From Hypomesus transpacificus (Eukaryota; Chordata; Actinopteri; Osmeriformes; Osmeridae), in the NCBI RefSeq assembly GCF_021917145.1, contig NC_061080.1:1028497-1092496 (forward strand): a stretch of DNA of 64,000 nt, in the 5' to 3' direction. The first letter of the stretch is position 1, and the number at the start of each line of letters is the position of its first letter. The position numbers and the translations under genes were made by a program. Positions 22,872 through 36,711 of the stretch are shown here, one piece after another. Below the pieces are notes generated by a model. It did no database searches. It had not been told where the DNA came from and worked only from the letters and a program-made list of their open reading frames with translations.

Positions 22872-25800
22872 TTCTGTCAACAGGACACAAGGATTTATAT
22901 AAAGAATAGATCATTACCTAACTATTTGGTAAACACTGTACTGTAGCAGTGGGTGGGGAAGTTTTCTCCACAAGAACTGTGGAGACGTGTTGTCTGCAAA
23001 ACACTAATAATAAACCAGTCTTACAGGTAAACACAGAGCTAAGTAGAATTACTAATTAGAACTGTCTTAACATGTTCTGTTTGGTGCGGCTTTCAGTTCT
23101 TGTACACTTAACACATCGGAATACTAACACAAATTGGGGTACAGATGAAATACCGATCTACTCTAATACACTCCAGAACATTCCCCAAATGAACCTGCTT
23201 ACAGCACCAGCAGCACCGTCTCCAGTCGTACTCCCGTGGACGCTGCCCTTATCCAAACACTTCACACCACGCCCCGCGTAAATCACAGAGCAGTGTGTGT
23301 ACACTATGTTCAGTGTCTGAAGCCGGACTTACATAATGCAGGGAGCGGGAATCGATACGTGCCCAACACAGTGTTGTGCTGAGTCGTGCTCAAGGCTGCT
23401 CTGAAATGATTTTCTATTGTCAGTCGTGACACCTAACAGGTTGCAGTACAGGGATAGCATCGAGAAGAAAGAGAAGAATGTTTTGCAGCACAATGATGCT
23501 CCCCGCTGCATAGAACCAGGACTGTTGGGTCATAATGGCACAGGTCATTGCTAAATGAAATACGAAACAAGGGGATGGGTGTTTGACGGTGTTAAATATG
23601 ATGTTGCTGGCTGTGTCATCTTTCTCACAAGCAACAAGGAGAGGATGAGAAACATTTGGTCCAGTGGGGCCACCGTCACCCAAGATGTGGGCTCTGGATG
23701 TAACCCGTAACATGTTTTCCTCATGTCGTTGTTCCACAGGCCATCTCCATCGAAACACAAGCTGTTTTCTCAGCTCTCCGGCATGTGTTGAACATTTGTT
23801 CTCCCCCATTCAACTGATACAGGAAGCATAAAAGAATGGTAATAGTACAGCACTCTACCAAGTCTGGTTACTCACACAAACTGCACTTAGACCATTAGTA
23901 TTGTATTTTGACCAAAACGTGTCCTCATTTGTGTCTGCAGTCTATTCCTGGACAACCCGTCCCCTGTTCCTCCGTGACATTAGTTCAGACAGAGAAACAG
24001 GTGTCCAGGAGGAAAGGTCAAAGGCCACGGCTTGCAACCTCCAGCTGCACAAAGTGTCCACGACCTTCTCCGCAACTCTGCTCGTTATAGCACCCAGTGT
24101 TCTGCCTGGACACGTCTGGTCCCTCTAACGAAGGGGGACACGGTTTGTTGTTTCACACCCGGCCGTTCCAACCGTTCTCCTTCCCTCTCAGTTGATTGGC
24201 TCCAGCTGTTTGTCAAAGCCAGTTGCCATGACTGTTCACACTGCCACCCGTCTGACAGCGTGTGTGTGTGCGTGCGTGTGTGTGTGTGTGCGTGTGCGCA
24301 CGCCTGCATGTGCCATAGAATTCAATTTCTATGCTCGTGAGCTTTTAGGAGTGCGTTCACATGGTCCTTTGGTTTTAGTTGCCATGGGAGACTAAACCCA
24401 GGCCGGTCATGCTCTGATAAGACGGTGGACTCCAAGAACATAACGTGTCTGATAACAGACATGTAGCTCATAGCACAGTTGGCACATGTTTAAAAAAAAT
24501 GATAAGATAAGATAAAATACACAATATATGTGGGTACATAAATTGTAGAAGAAGATACAGGATATCATTTGGATGAGATCTCACAGTCGGTTCTCATCCG
24601 CAGAGAGTGACTAACATGTCCACACCACAGCATGCCCAGGCTGTACGAAGGACTCGTGCCATAATGTAGGGTAAGTGCCAGTGCGGAAGGTGCCGGAATG
24701 AGTGATCATCTACAAGGCAGAAACTCCTTCAAATGTGGGATGGCTCCAATCAGCTTTCTGGGACAGCTGTTTGTACTGTAGGCCCTCTCATGGATTACAA
24801 TCAGATGTGTTTTAGCAATTCAAACTGCCTTTCTTTAAAGGATTCAAGACTCTGAATCGAAAAATTGATCTACAACCTGCTAAGACAATGTGATTTTGGA
24901 TGGCCACAGCCTATTTTACCTAATATTTCAATACAGTGAGTCATTTTGACCCATGTGAAATTGATCAGTTCACTGAATTTATTACATAGAAATTGACCAA
25001 GTCTATCTATTTTACATTACATCAATGCTACATCCATCCCCAGAGAGCAGAATCAAAAATTATGGATTGTGCAAGGCGGAAACCCAGACTATAAACTGTA
25101 GGATGTATTGATCCCCTCTATGAATCAATACAATACAACTACTATCCAGTATTTTATGCATCTCTTAGTAACTGACTTCTGACAAGCTCATGTGATAGGC
25201 AATACGGTAAGACTGTTTCTGACTTCCATTTCATTGTACCTTTATGCCTCTGGCCACTTTCATCAGTGGATAATAGTTCAGAGAAAGAAAAAAAGAAAAC
25301 AGATTGAGAGCTCCTGCAGAAGCACAATCTGCCGTTAAACCCGACCCCCGGAACCTTCCATTCAGAGAGACTCGCCGTCGCTTTAACGACCAGGACGACC
25401 ACGGGTCGATACCCTCAGAAGCGCAGGCGTCGCTTGATCAGCGCCGACTCGGGGGCAATCTGCTCCAACAGGGAGTGCGAGCCAGATGGTGCTCATTAAC
25501 AGGGAAACCCCCTCACACCTTTCAGCAGACACCCCTCGCTCCGGACCGCTTCCTCCTCATCGAAGGCTTGGGGAAAAGGGAGGGGAGGAAAGGGGGGGAG
25601 GAAAGGGGGGGGTTATGGTTACACAACCGGGGGAGTTATGCAACACACGGTCTCCCAGCCTCCCGTTTAGCCTGTCATAATACTGTCTGTCACCAAACAG
25701 AAAGTCACGGGTCTGCTCGTCTCGTATTGATACGGTCCAGTCACCCATTAGGGCACTGAGTGCTTTAGGGAGCACAATAGTGCTTTGAAGCTAGGAGTGT

Positions 25801-28800
25801 GTGTGTGCATGTTTGTATGAGTGTGTATTATGTGAGTGCTGAAAGGCAGATAGGGAGAGGGGGGGGGGGGGGGGGGGCAGGGTCTCTGGAGGAGTGGGGA
25901 CCCTGAAATGGAGAAAGATAGCTCACTGGGGGGTGAAGGAGGAGGAGTTTTGAAGGGTTTTGCACACACATTCAGACCTTTTTTCGGGCCATCTTGGGCT
26001 CTGTCTTGTTCGAAGAGATGGTGAGAATACTAGAGGGACGCTTCGGTTTCAAAATGGCCGCATCTCTGAGAAAATACAACCGCAGTTCCTTAACGAATGG
26101 GAAAGTTCTCGCCGCATGGCACCTTCCGAGGATACAACCTGCGAAGTTGTTACTCGAGTGAGAATAGTTAGTTCTTTTTCACATACGAGTTCCTACATTG
26201 TTCTGAAAATATTTGATCTGAAGACATCATGGTGCATAACTGTTACTGCACAATTCCAACTCCAGACCTCCTCGTCTAACTTGACAAAAGTGAATTCTTC
26301 TGGACAGGTAAACAGAGAAGTCGTAAGATAACGATTGAGGCTTGTGACACATTTGACACTAAGGCCACACAAACAAATTCCCCAATCTCGCACCTCTGCC
26401 CAACGCAACGCCATTGTTGACTGGCGGAAGGAAGCGCAAACTCTCCCACACCATCACACACATGGACGAAACCCATGCTGTGTGTTTGGCAGAGGGAAAA
26501 GGCACGGGCCAGAAGGACGAATAGAACAAAATATCAACCCATATTTCCACAGTGCACCTGGTTATCTGGAGATGAGGTTAAATATTGATTCACGAGGGGG
26601 TTGTCTGTCAAAGAGCTGCTTCTGTTCTTCCTTCACACAGGAAGTCAAACGTCACAAGACAACATGACCTTTCTGTTTTTAATGCAAGCAAACAATAGGT
26701 AACTGAATTTGTAATGTGCGAGTTATATAGAAGAATAAACAATAACAAGAATCTGGGGATTATATTTACCCAAGCATGGAATAATATACTTTGACAATCG
26801 AATTAAAACAAACACACGAGTCATGAAACGACATGAGTAACCGCTGGACAATGAGAGCACACGTGTCTGTGATTGTTAGGACTGTTAGCCAGCAACTGTG
26901 CTCCTGGTTTTAAATCATTGCATCTGTTAGTATCAGTGTGCCAAACTACTGCATGCTCGAGCTTAGCCTGTTGGTTGCTGAGGAAGGTGGAAATGAAGGA
27001 GGAAGCAAAGCATAGATTGTGCACGCAGGAGAGAGAGGGTGAATCAGTATATATTAGATAAGTATCTAGTGCTAGCTTGTGGGTCGGCACACATAATTGG
27101 TTTTCGGAACTGTGCCAACCAAATGCATATAAAAGACTGATTAACTCAAGTGTGTAAAGAGGAACATATGCAGTGTTTTGAACTTGTACCACTTTTAACC
27201 TCTTGCTGTACTGCCGGCGTGTGTTGCCTATGTAGGACACAGTTAATTGTACGACGTCATCGCACAGGGCTAAGCCCTGCCCACTGAACTTCATATCAGT
27301 ATCCCATGCTGGGGGAATACGGCTGGTGGTGGTGGTGGAATAGAGGTGATTGACAGACCTGTGACTGGAGACCTTCATATGAATTTCACATTTCATTTCT
27401 CCGGCACCAGAGTGGAAAGGGACCGATAAGGAAACAGACACACGGGTTATGTTCTCTTTGGAGCACAATGTTCTCCTTGTTCAATGTACAGGCAAATGTT
27501 GCAAAAGGGGAAAGTCAATAAAGCTTTGATTGATTAGTTCAAATAGAGCCTTCGAATGCCTTTGGGAAATTCTGGCCATGGAGTTGGGCAACAGGAAGAT
27601 AGCTAAGGCTAAGGCCAGGAGAGGAGAAAGGGATTCTGGGTTGGCATGTCTCTTTTTTCAAAGCTTTGAGGCAAAATCAATCAGTACTGCTCCCTTCACT
27701 GGAACCCTTAAGAGTTTTTTTTTATAAGGGATGAAGTGCAGCCTAAGGATGGAGGGGAATCTTAATATCTCCTTTCAGTATGTTGCATTTTGCAATGACT
27801 TTCTATTTGTAGAAAGCTGAGTGGGATATTTTAAGTTTGTTAACATCTGACAGTTCAAGGGGTCGTAGGTCTTGACCGAGATGTCCAGTTCATTTTTCAG
27901 ATGGCTTTCCGGCGCACACACAAAAACAACACAAAGGGAATCTAACGAGATGGAACACAACACGTGTAGTCTCCCATCTCACGCAGTTCTAAAGGTTGGA
28001 GAGGGGGGAGGGGGGGGGTGGGCGCGTCGACTGTGTGGACGGTCGTCACCGTGACAGGGCCCCTGCCTCTCTCGCGTGGCAGTGGGGCCAGGTGGGCACA
28101 GGTGGGGGCCGGGTGCAGAGAGACGGCGGCGGACAGAGGCCATTGTGTGACCCGTCGACGGATGACAGACGGCCGGTCTCGCGGCACGAGGGGAGGGCAC
28201 GGCGATGACGCACTCCTCGGAAATGCCGCTCGGAGCACGCGTTCGCTTCGTGTCTCTGGAAGAACCCCCTTGTACCTGAGTACCTCAATGTGATATAGCT
28301 ATCAGGATGTATTGTTTGTGTAGTTTGTGCTGAATGGAGCCTGAAGACGACGTCAATTACTGGGCTCCAGCTTGTCTCTATGCCTGCTTAGTAACTGCTT
28401 CTCTGTGGGCGGCCAAGGCTGAGAAAATGGTTGAAAATTGTTGAAAATGGTTGAAAAATTAAGCCTTGTATTCTTTTCTGTCCTAGTATGGAGACCCGGT
28501 TGTGTTAATGATGCTTTGCATGGTTTTGTTTACACGATACTAAACAGCACACAGGTCACCAAATACACGAAACTGTATATTACGCGTGCTAGACTCAACC
28601 TCCTTTAACAAGGTGTAGGAGGGAAGTTTGCAACGTGTGAGAACACTGATTCAGTGTTTCCAGTTAGCACCAGTCTCAGAACCGGTGTCGACTGAAACCC
28701 TGTTGTTGACACCACAGTCTCTCTCCCTCCCTCTCTCTCCTTCTGCTCTTCTCCCTCCTTCCCTCTTTCTTTCTTATCTCCAGTTGGCATGCTCAAAAGG

Positions 28801-29806
28801 TTAGTGCTCCAGGCTGGCACATAGGGGCACCAGACCGGGCAGACGAGACACTGTGGCCAGATGGGCTGTGTGTGTCCCCCCTTTGCCAATACACTCACCC
28901 ATTAAGCCGGCTGGCGCACGTCTCCATAGCGACTGCCCGGAGAGGTGAACTAAGGAGAAAGGATAGAGGGAAATAGAATAGGACGAGTGTTTGTGTGTGT
29001 GTTGGGGGGGGGGGGGGGAGGGTGCTGGGGGGGGGGGGGCGGCATTAAAGAACAATTCCTCTCTCACTTCTCACACAACCTCCATTGAACCATGATGGAT
29101 GTCTTCTTTGCCGTTTTACACGGAACACAGAGAGCTAGCCGTAGTCAACAGTGAACCACATCCACACGGTGAAGCACGAGGACACTACTGCATCTTGGGA
29201 AGTGCAGTTGAATCTGTTATTCAGCCAGCCACCCTCCAGCACCAAGGGCCGAGGCACACTCCTGTCAACCCACCAACTTAGCGAGACCGGGTTGAGACGT
29301 GCCGACCACGTCAGCTTGATTGTTGCGGGCTGGAAAAGGCCATTCCCTGAAGTTGGTGCTGAATCACCTACGACCAATTCAAAATCAATACACATTTAAC
29401 CTCATCAGCCCGACAACAACAAAAACAATCTTCCATTACACTTGAGAGGCGGCGAGCTGTGACTGTGAGCCTGCACTCCTAAAGAGGGGCTACCCTCGAT
29501 CACCGGGCGCTCGGACAAAATTGCCTGTGCTTTGTCTATTGAAATCGAGGGGTCAACTGTTATATGGCGAAAAACGCTGGCGGGCGTTTGAAGAGATCCA
29601 ATCATGAGTTCTCTCCTTCTGGCTGGGTGCTTTTGTTTTCCAATCGTTATTTTCCATCCTGGAAGAGAAATGTGGGTTGTATGGTAATAGGGAGCATCAG
29701 GATTGAAATGCTTTCTCTGGCCCTGACCCCCTTTGCTGTGCGTGCCATTCATCAAATCAGTCCCATTCTACAGACACCTGCATTTGTCCCCCTAATTCAG
29801 CTCTCC

Positions 29807-29811
<5 letters not shown>
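22872..29811. other. Intergenic, no gene supported
   Basis: No recognisable exon. It includes 19 G at 25859-25877, a GC/CpG-rich block at about 27990-28265, and two poly(G) runs at 29004-29039. The longest open frames (minus 26821-27468 and plus 25304-25759) lack known domains or convincing splice context. Confidence 0.45.
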
Positions 29812-29870
<59 letters not shown>

Positions 29871-29891
29871 CTGTGTGTGTGTGTGTGTGTG
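29812..29891. repeat. (TG)n microsatellite
   Basis: About 40 TG units with one ACTG interruption near 29869. Confidence 0.95.
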
Positions 29892-31520
29892 CGATACTCC
29901 CTCTCTTTCTCTTTTTCATTTCACATTTCAAGTTATTTCTCACTTCAGGTTCAATGTGTTCACAAGTCCAGCACAGGTTTGAGCTACGTGTTGACAGGCA
30001 TCGCCTACACTGGCCACTGGAAATGATTGGACCTACGGCCATCGAATCATGCTTCAACCTGTGTCATTAGGTCGCTGTGAAAGGGCGGTCGAAGTGTCTC
30101 TCTCTCTCTCTCTCTAACAGGTAACTCTGTAAGCACATGCACGTCCTAATTACAGGAACTTCTTCACTATGGCAACTGCACAGAGCTGAACAATAGACTT
30201 AAGGACGATGCACGGATTTCCACCCATTTAGCCCCATTGTCTCTCTTCCACATCTTTTCATCTCGATCATGCATCCATCCATCTCCTGTGCTTCAAGTAC
30301 TACCCGGCAGACCAGAATCCTGTTGATGCATCATGTACAGAAGTCTCAATAGATAGACCATACTTTCAAAGATTCATTTCATTTTTGGGTAGTGTAGCAT
30401 CGGGATGCAGGTTTTTGACTGAACACATTTTCATTTCCTGATACAGTTTACTTCCATCCTCCAGTTCTAATGCTAATCTTTGAGCCCTGCTCTGTCTTCC
30501 ATGTTCGTTTTCAATATTTCAAACTGGCCCTTGTTGGGCGAGCTCAGTTCTGTTTCTCGCCATTTCAAATCTAAGAATTCTGGGTACTGGATACGTGAAG
30601 CGTTTCTCCTATTTTGTTTGATTGTAAATGGATGTGGCAGCAGGTTTTTGTTAAAGTCCTGCTGAGACACCATGGAAACCCACCGGCACCCAGTGGAGCT
30701 CATTATCTGAATCGACACGAGAGGAAGAGAGAGAAGGAGTAATATTGATGGAGAGCGAGAGACAGAGAGAGAGATGGATTAGACAAGGAGAATGAAAAGG
30801 CGAAATGGAGAGAGGTAACTGGAGGGAAAATGTAAATGACAGGGTGAAGGGCAAAAGAGAAGGACGGGAGGAAAAACTCAGGGAACAATAGATCATGTGA
30901 AAGAGGAGCGGAGGCGAAGAGAGAGGGGAGACAGGAGGAGAGACTGGGCGGTGTGCGGACAAGAGATTTAGATCTTGCCTTTCACACTAATGCAAGGCAA
31001 GATAGTAGACGGTAATTCTGACTTTCAGATCCCGAGGATGATTGCTGGGTGCTTTGAGGGTGGATAAATGGCTCCTAATGTGGGATGTGCATACAAAACA
31101 GTTGGCTGATGCCAAGTCGGTATTGTGTCAGGGCACAGAGGCCCATGTGATTCAAAAGGAAAGGGGGAGATTGCTCCAAATGCTTCAATCCTTGTGAATA
31201 GTACATCATTAGACATCATTGGACCAAAAAGTTTGTTCATTTCAAGGACATCTCTGTAGAATTTTAGACAGTAGAAAATCTATTGCTGACGTCTCTCAAA
31301 ACTATAGGCACTATACTCTGTTCCCAGCAAATGTACCTTTATTTCATACATCTGCAAAGTAATATTAAAAAAAAAATACACATCACTCCCAACTCCTCCG
31401 TCACACATAAAGCAACATGAAATATCCAGTAGGTCTCAAGTTAAACATGAAAGCCCTTTGTGTTTTTCCTCAGGTGGAGCGGGTCATTCAGCCACAAAGT
31501 TTAGCCACAGTTCTCTGTGC
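29892..31520. other. Intergenic, no gene seen
   Basis: AT-balanced unique sequence with a short (CT)n at about 30096-30114 and GA-rich sequence at about 30718-30950. I recognise no coding exon on either strand. Confidence 0.5.
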
Positions 31521-31612
31521 TCCAGTCCTGACCCCTGCCCTGCCCTCCTCCAGTCCTGACCCCTGCCCTGCCCTCCTCCAGTCCTGAACCCGGCCCTACT
31601 CCAGTCCTGGGT
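31521..31612. repeat. 28-bp minisatellite
   Basis: Two perfect copies start TCCAGTCCTGACCCCTGCCC at 31521 and 31549. A diverged third begins at 31577 and a partial fourth near 31600. Confidence 0.85.
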
Positions 31613-34140
31613 CCTGACCATATTCGATAACCTTGTCTGCTACCTCGGTGACGTGATCGACCCCTGTAAAGTTTGCACTCTGGCTGATTGAGAAGCAGCC
31701 CCACCACACATTAGGATTAGAGAACTCCATCCCTATTTAAATCTGACCTCCATTTCCAACAAAGACCTCCATTTCCAGTCAGATGGATGCTCGTGAGAGC
31801 AAGGCAGTTTCAGAGAAGGTGCTCTCCAGGCCTGGTGAATCCTTTCCCCCCAGGAGAGTGGACACCGTGTGTGTCCCGTGTGTTGTCAAGGGGTTGTGAC
31901 GGCTTCCATTTACCATAAAGACAAGGAGGGGATGGGGCCCTTGGTCTCTAAGGAGATACAGTGGGTTTGGAATCAATTGCTTTCGTGTCAAACCGGTGCT
32001 CTCCATCAGTCTTCGACTTCTCTCCACGTAAGACCCCCCATGGTGTGCGGGTGATTTACACATCCACCGCACGTGGAAAAAGCACAGGTTGTCCTCTGAT
32101 TAACGGAGAGAGCCGAGAGAGACCGCCTCGAGAGGGAAAAGAGAGAGAGAGAAACAGAGAGAGATGTCGTGATTCGGAGAGTGCCGAACGGAGAACCAAA
32201 GTGGATGGTAAATATAGCAAACAGTTGGCTAATTCAACTGCTGTCAGGTTTTGCGAGACACTGAGGCTTTTACCACAAGATGGAGAGGGACCCACACGAG
32301 TTTGATCAGAGACACAGTGGAGCCTAATTACTCTGGCTGGAGGGGGGGGGGAGGAAGGGGATAAGAGGGAGGGATGAAAAGAGGTAGAGAGGGAAGAGAG
32401 TGAGAAGGCAAAGCAGGGCCAGGCTGAGAGGGAACGAGAGCAGGGAGGAAAGGAGGAGAGGAAGGAGAGGAGGCGATCCAGGAAAGAGAAACGACAGGAC
32501 GGCAGCAGCTCTCAGAGACGGGGGGAAGGCAGGACGAGGACGGCGGAGAGGGGGAGGTGTAGCCCCTCCAGGTAGACCAGGGTGAGGGGGGTCTTCCCGG
32601 TTCGTGTGATAGCGCTGGGCTTTTGTGGAGAGACGGGGGAGGCGGTCGATCAGGCCCTCGGGGGAGGCGGTAAACTCTCTGGGCCCTGGGCGTGGACACG
32701 CGCACTCACTGACCGCCGGCCCTGCAGGGAGCTTTGAAGAAGTATCAGTATGGATCTTTAATCTGTTGGTGAAGCTCAGTGTGTTGTCAGAGGAGCTGTT
32801 TAGTACCCTCGTTGTGTAGGACGGCAATTTCTCTTTGGTGAGAACCGTGGTGTTTTTGCATCCGAGGCACACTGGCTTCGCCGTTTCAAATGGGATATCT
32901 TCATTGGTGGATGCAACACCTGGTGCTCTTTGACACGTGACGTCATTGCTTGCCAAACTGCAGAGTAGATGAATCAGTAGATATATCTATACCTGTTCTA
33001 TACACGTCCTGTGGCTTTTATTGCTCTGCCTGCATACTTTCACAGCATATGCACACCGTGTCTGTGTATACACAGTCATTCTTCAACAGATGTGCAGATA
33101 ACTGTGGAGATGCATCCCTGCAGGATGATAAATTCAAAGAAGTTGGAAGATTTAGAAGTGCTGGATATCTAAGAAGAAGTCATTTCCCTTCCCAAACAGG
33201 CCCTGGTTTTCCATCCATGAAACAAATCACTTCACAGAGCCGAAGGCTTGAGATTCTGAGAGGAGATGTCAGAGTGCAAAGCAGCGAGGCGCAATTAGTC
33301 CGAAACTAGCTCTTTAGCATCGGCATTAGCATATGTTATGAAACACGGGTTGGGTGTTGGCGCTCCTTTCTTGGTAAGAGAGAATCATGTCTGCATCACT
33401 CTGCTCCCTTTTGCCCCTCCTTTCGCAGTGCCACCTACGCACAAGCACAGTAACACACACAGACGTGTAACAGCACAATCTTTTCTGACACCAATGGGTG
33501 TCCAGGGTTTTCAACAACACTTGACCTTCTCCTTCAGACATGGGAAAACAGAACATCTCAAAATAAGCAGCGTCACGTCTGTGCGTCTCTGAAAAAGATG
33601 CAACTTGGAAAAAAGGTCCGAAGACCATTCAACGACACTGAAGCCCCAGTACATGTTGACACTCTAAATTAAAGATGAATATTTATTTCTGCTGCTCTTA
33701 GAGGCTGTATGCAAATGAAAAGTCTGGCGTGGCCATTTTGTGTGACTGTCGGGCAAATGGCTCTCCCTGAGGATGTGCGAGTCGCTAATAACTTGCCCCA
33801 ACCCGACATCTCCTATCTCCCGTCCTCAAATCTCCATGATGGAATATTTGCAGACAGGCTATTCTTAGTCAAAAATAATGAGCAGTCTCTTTAGACTACG
33901 GGATTTTAGCCACACGTGGCTTCCTTGATTAATGATGAAATGGCCTCCGGTGATTTCACGGTGTTTTAGTAGGACAGCGGGCCACACGTGGGAAGCTATG
34001 GGCTCGGGGTCGTTACGGCAATAGAACCCCGAGGAAAGCGGGGCCATGGAACGCAACTTCACACGGAAAAAACGAGAAAAAAAAACAACTGCGAATCGAA
34101 TTTCGTCTAATAGGCAGCGCAGCAAACGGTCCGGTTGGTG
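31613..34140. other. Intergenic, no gene supported
   Basis: Includes purine-rich sequence at 32340-32560 and a unique stretch around 33660-33900 containing ATGCAAAT and AT-rich words that could be regulatory. I see no gene. Confidence 0.4.
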
Positions 34141-34186
34141 CATCCACGCATGCATGCACGCATGCATCCACGCATGCATCCACGAT
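34141..34186. repeat. Alternating purine-pyrimidine GCATGC repeat
   Basis: Repeats of CATCCACGCATG and CATGCACGCATG give overlapping GCATGC palindromes, a short cluster with potential for Z-DNA or cruciform formation. Confidence 0.8.
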
Positions 34187-35625
34187 TGCACCGCCGTGTG
34201 ACCGAGGCGAAAGTGACACGAAACAAGGACCCGCACACCACCCACATTTAACGCATCAAAAGGCTTGCCCCTTAGTCATCTTTTGCCATGTCCTGGGGCC
34301 GATGTGTGTGTGAGGGTGTAGGAGTGAGTTGGATGGATGGACAGCGGTCATATCTATTCTCCCCAGCACCCAGCTTCTGCCCCCCCTCCTGTCAGCTCCA
34401 GTCATAGGGAACAGTGGGAAGCCTTACACAACGGGCTTTGCTCACCTCGACGTAGGATAACACATCGGGCTGTGCCGTTTTCCGGGAACAAACAGTGCCG
34501 GTTTTCTTGGGATAAAGACCTTTGGATGAGAGTTGGTGAGAAAAACACCTTCTGAGTTATTGAGTGAAAGGGCAGAGGAGAACTGTGACATGTTCTATTA
34601 TGTGTCCCTTGTGGTGACCCACTTGTGACAGACACCTGAGTACCTCCTGGAGAAGGAGCACATCCCCTTTGGAGTCGAAAACCCCCTTGAGAAATTGCGG
34701 CTAACAAAGTTGCCACCTAAAAAGGGGGTGGGAAACATTTTCCCATTCAACTTTGAAGCTCAAAACCTCAATCGCATGTAGCTGAGGGGTATATTCTCAC
34801 AGAATCATTAGTAGATTTGTTTGTGTGTCGGGACCAAGAAAAACATCTTCTATTCGAAGGCTCAGTGTACCTTCTACAAAAGCCCAGACCTGGTTTTCTT
34901 CCATAGCTTGGGTAGGGGTGTCAGAGATGCACATGAGCACCTACACTAGCATCGCAACCAACTGAGTGGTGGTGAAACAGATCCATGTCCGGTTACATGG
35001 CTTCATGTGGATCTCTTTCTCACCTTCACCAAGCATTCCCTTTACCCCCATTGTGTCTAACAACAGAACGATGCCAATTGACTCGGACATGGCCTTCTGG
35101 TTCTCTGGACAAAGCAGGGTGAGTGGCAAATGACAGAGATACAAGGTGTACTCGGGTAATCGTGTTTACCTTTCTCACTTCGGTGCCCACGGAGTCATTA
35201 GTGACCATGGGGCTCTGGTTTACAACACCGGCCCCCTTAAACTCGGTCACTAGACCACAAGCTTGGGTTCCGATTGGATGGAGCCGCAGTATTGAGTGTC
35301 CTTATTGGTAGGCGTGAGGTGGGGTGGGAGGGGTGCAGTCGCAGGTCGTGGCTGTGGGAGGGCTGTTCAGGGTTATTGCCTCGGACACCGTGTTCTGATT
35401 GCTGTCATTTTGTTCGTGCATTTCTTTTTCTTTCTTTCTGCGACAGTAATGAGTCAGGAAGCATGGCACTAAGGATAAGCAGTAGCCTGTGTAAGTGAAG
35501 TGGGGGGGGGGGGAATGATCCGAGAAAGAAGAAAATGAAATAAAAGGAAGATAAAAGATAGACTCGGCCTTGAGACAGCGTTGTACTTTCCACAGAAATG
35601 TTGATCACAGAGCTAATGATGGCAC
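34187..35625. other. Intergenic, possible non-coding exon
   Basis: Inverted CCAAT boxes occur near 35274 and 35305. At 35449-35490 a 42-nt segment lies between a strong pyrimidine-rich acceptor (TTTCTTTCTGCGACAG) and a GTAAGT donor. This could be an exon of a non-coding transcript but is weak evidence alone. Confidence 0.3.
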
Positions 35626-35692
35626 ACACACACACACACACACACACACTTTCAGTCCACACACACACTTTTAGTCCACACACACACACACA
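35626..35692. repeat. Interrupted (CA)n microsatellite
   Basis: Three (CA)n blocks separated by CTTTCAGTC and CTTTTAGTC spacers. Confidence 0.9.
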
Positions 35693-36644
35693 TAACAGAT
35701 GACTCCACTGAGGACAAGAGGTACATACTGTACATTCTGTACTACAGAATGATTTAGAAAGGACATTGGAAAATGAAAGAAGAACTCCGTTTTCCTATTT
35801 GTGAATGTTTGATCTGCCATCTCACCCTGAACAACTTCTGATTCATGCATGACATATTCTGAGGACATACTCTACCAAGCACAGGCCAAACCAGAGCCAC
35901 AAACCGTACTATACAAGTCCCCAGTCTCTAGTCAATCAGAAAATAGACCCATTCAAAAGGCCTGAGTTACTCTATTCAACAGCATGTCCTCGACTGACTC
36001 TTGAGCATCACAAGTCAAAGGTTGACCATTCTATAAAAAGTCAACCAGACAGAACGGCTCTGGCTGAATAAAGGCCTATTGAACGTGTAAATACTGAAGG
36101 TACATGTGGGTTTGGCTGTATTGTTCAGTCAGGCCAAAGGAGAGCTGTGGCCTGGATTATGTTTGTTTGCCTTGGTGTTGCACAAAGTAGAAAGTAAACG
36201 TCTGTCTTCAAAGGTGTACTGTAGCTCCAAGTCAGTCAAGAAAAGCATACAAACCTGTAAGGGAAGACAAGAAGCACAGTATTTCAGAAAAACCTTTTTT
36301 GTCAAAGATGTATTTTAGCAGGTCTTGCCCGGGACTGTTGTTGAGCAACTTGCCCAAAGTCTATTTCCCTGCAGTGAGAATGACTCTAACTGAAAGACAC
36401 ATCTGTCACTGTTGTTTCACGTGGTAATGCTAGTTGCCGTGAGCGACTGCAGCACAGCACTTGGATCCCATTGTCGTGGAAGTCTTCGCTGTTTCTGACG
36501 TGACAAATAAACAAGCACGACCTGACACACTTGCCCTGGAAGAGAAGATTGTCACCCCAGCTGCCATGAGAGTCACATCCTCAGGGCCGTGCAACAGAGG
36601 AGGACAGGCCCCTGCTGTGGATGTGAACTCTCTCTCTCGTGCTC
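35693..36644. other. Intergenic, no gene seen
   Basis: Unique AT-balanced sequence without recognised coding or structural features. Confidence 0.5.
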
Positions 36645-36711
36645 GTGCTCCCTCTCCCTCTCCCTCTCCCTCTCCCTCTCCCTCTCCCTCTCCCTCTCCC
36701 TCTCCCTCTTT
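36645..36711. repeat. (TCTCCC)n hexanucleotide repeat
   Basis: About ten TCTCCC units. The Leu/Pro/Ser open frames through it are repeat translations. Confidence 0.95.

Noticed and set aside
22414..22914. Long open frames on both strands through the purine tract
   Set aside because: They are Gly-Glu-Arg and Pro-Ser-Leu translations of GGGGA repeats.
26821..27468. 215-codon minus-strand open frame
   Set aside because: No family resemblance and no supporting signals. Length alone is not enough in 64 kb.
27990..28265. CpG-rich block as a promoter of a hidden gene
   Set aside because: No downstream exon or splice donor that I can defend on either strand.
35449..35490. Small exon between a strong acceptor and GTAAGT donor
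   Set aside because: Could be real but there is no coding frame or partner exon, so it is mentioned only in the intergenic note.
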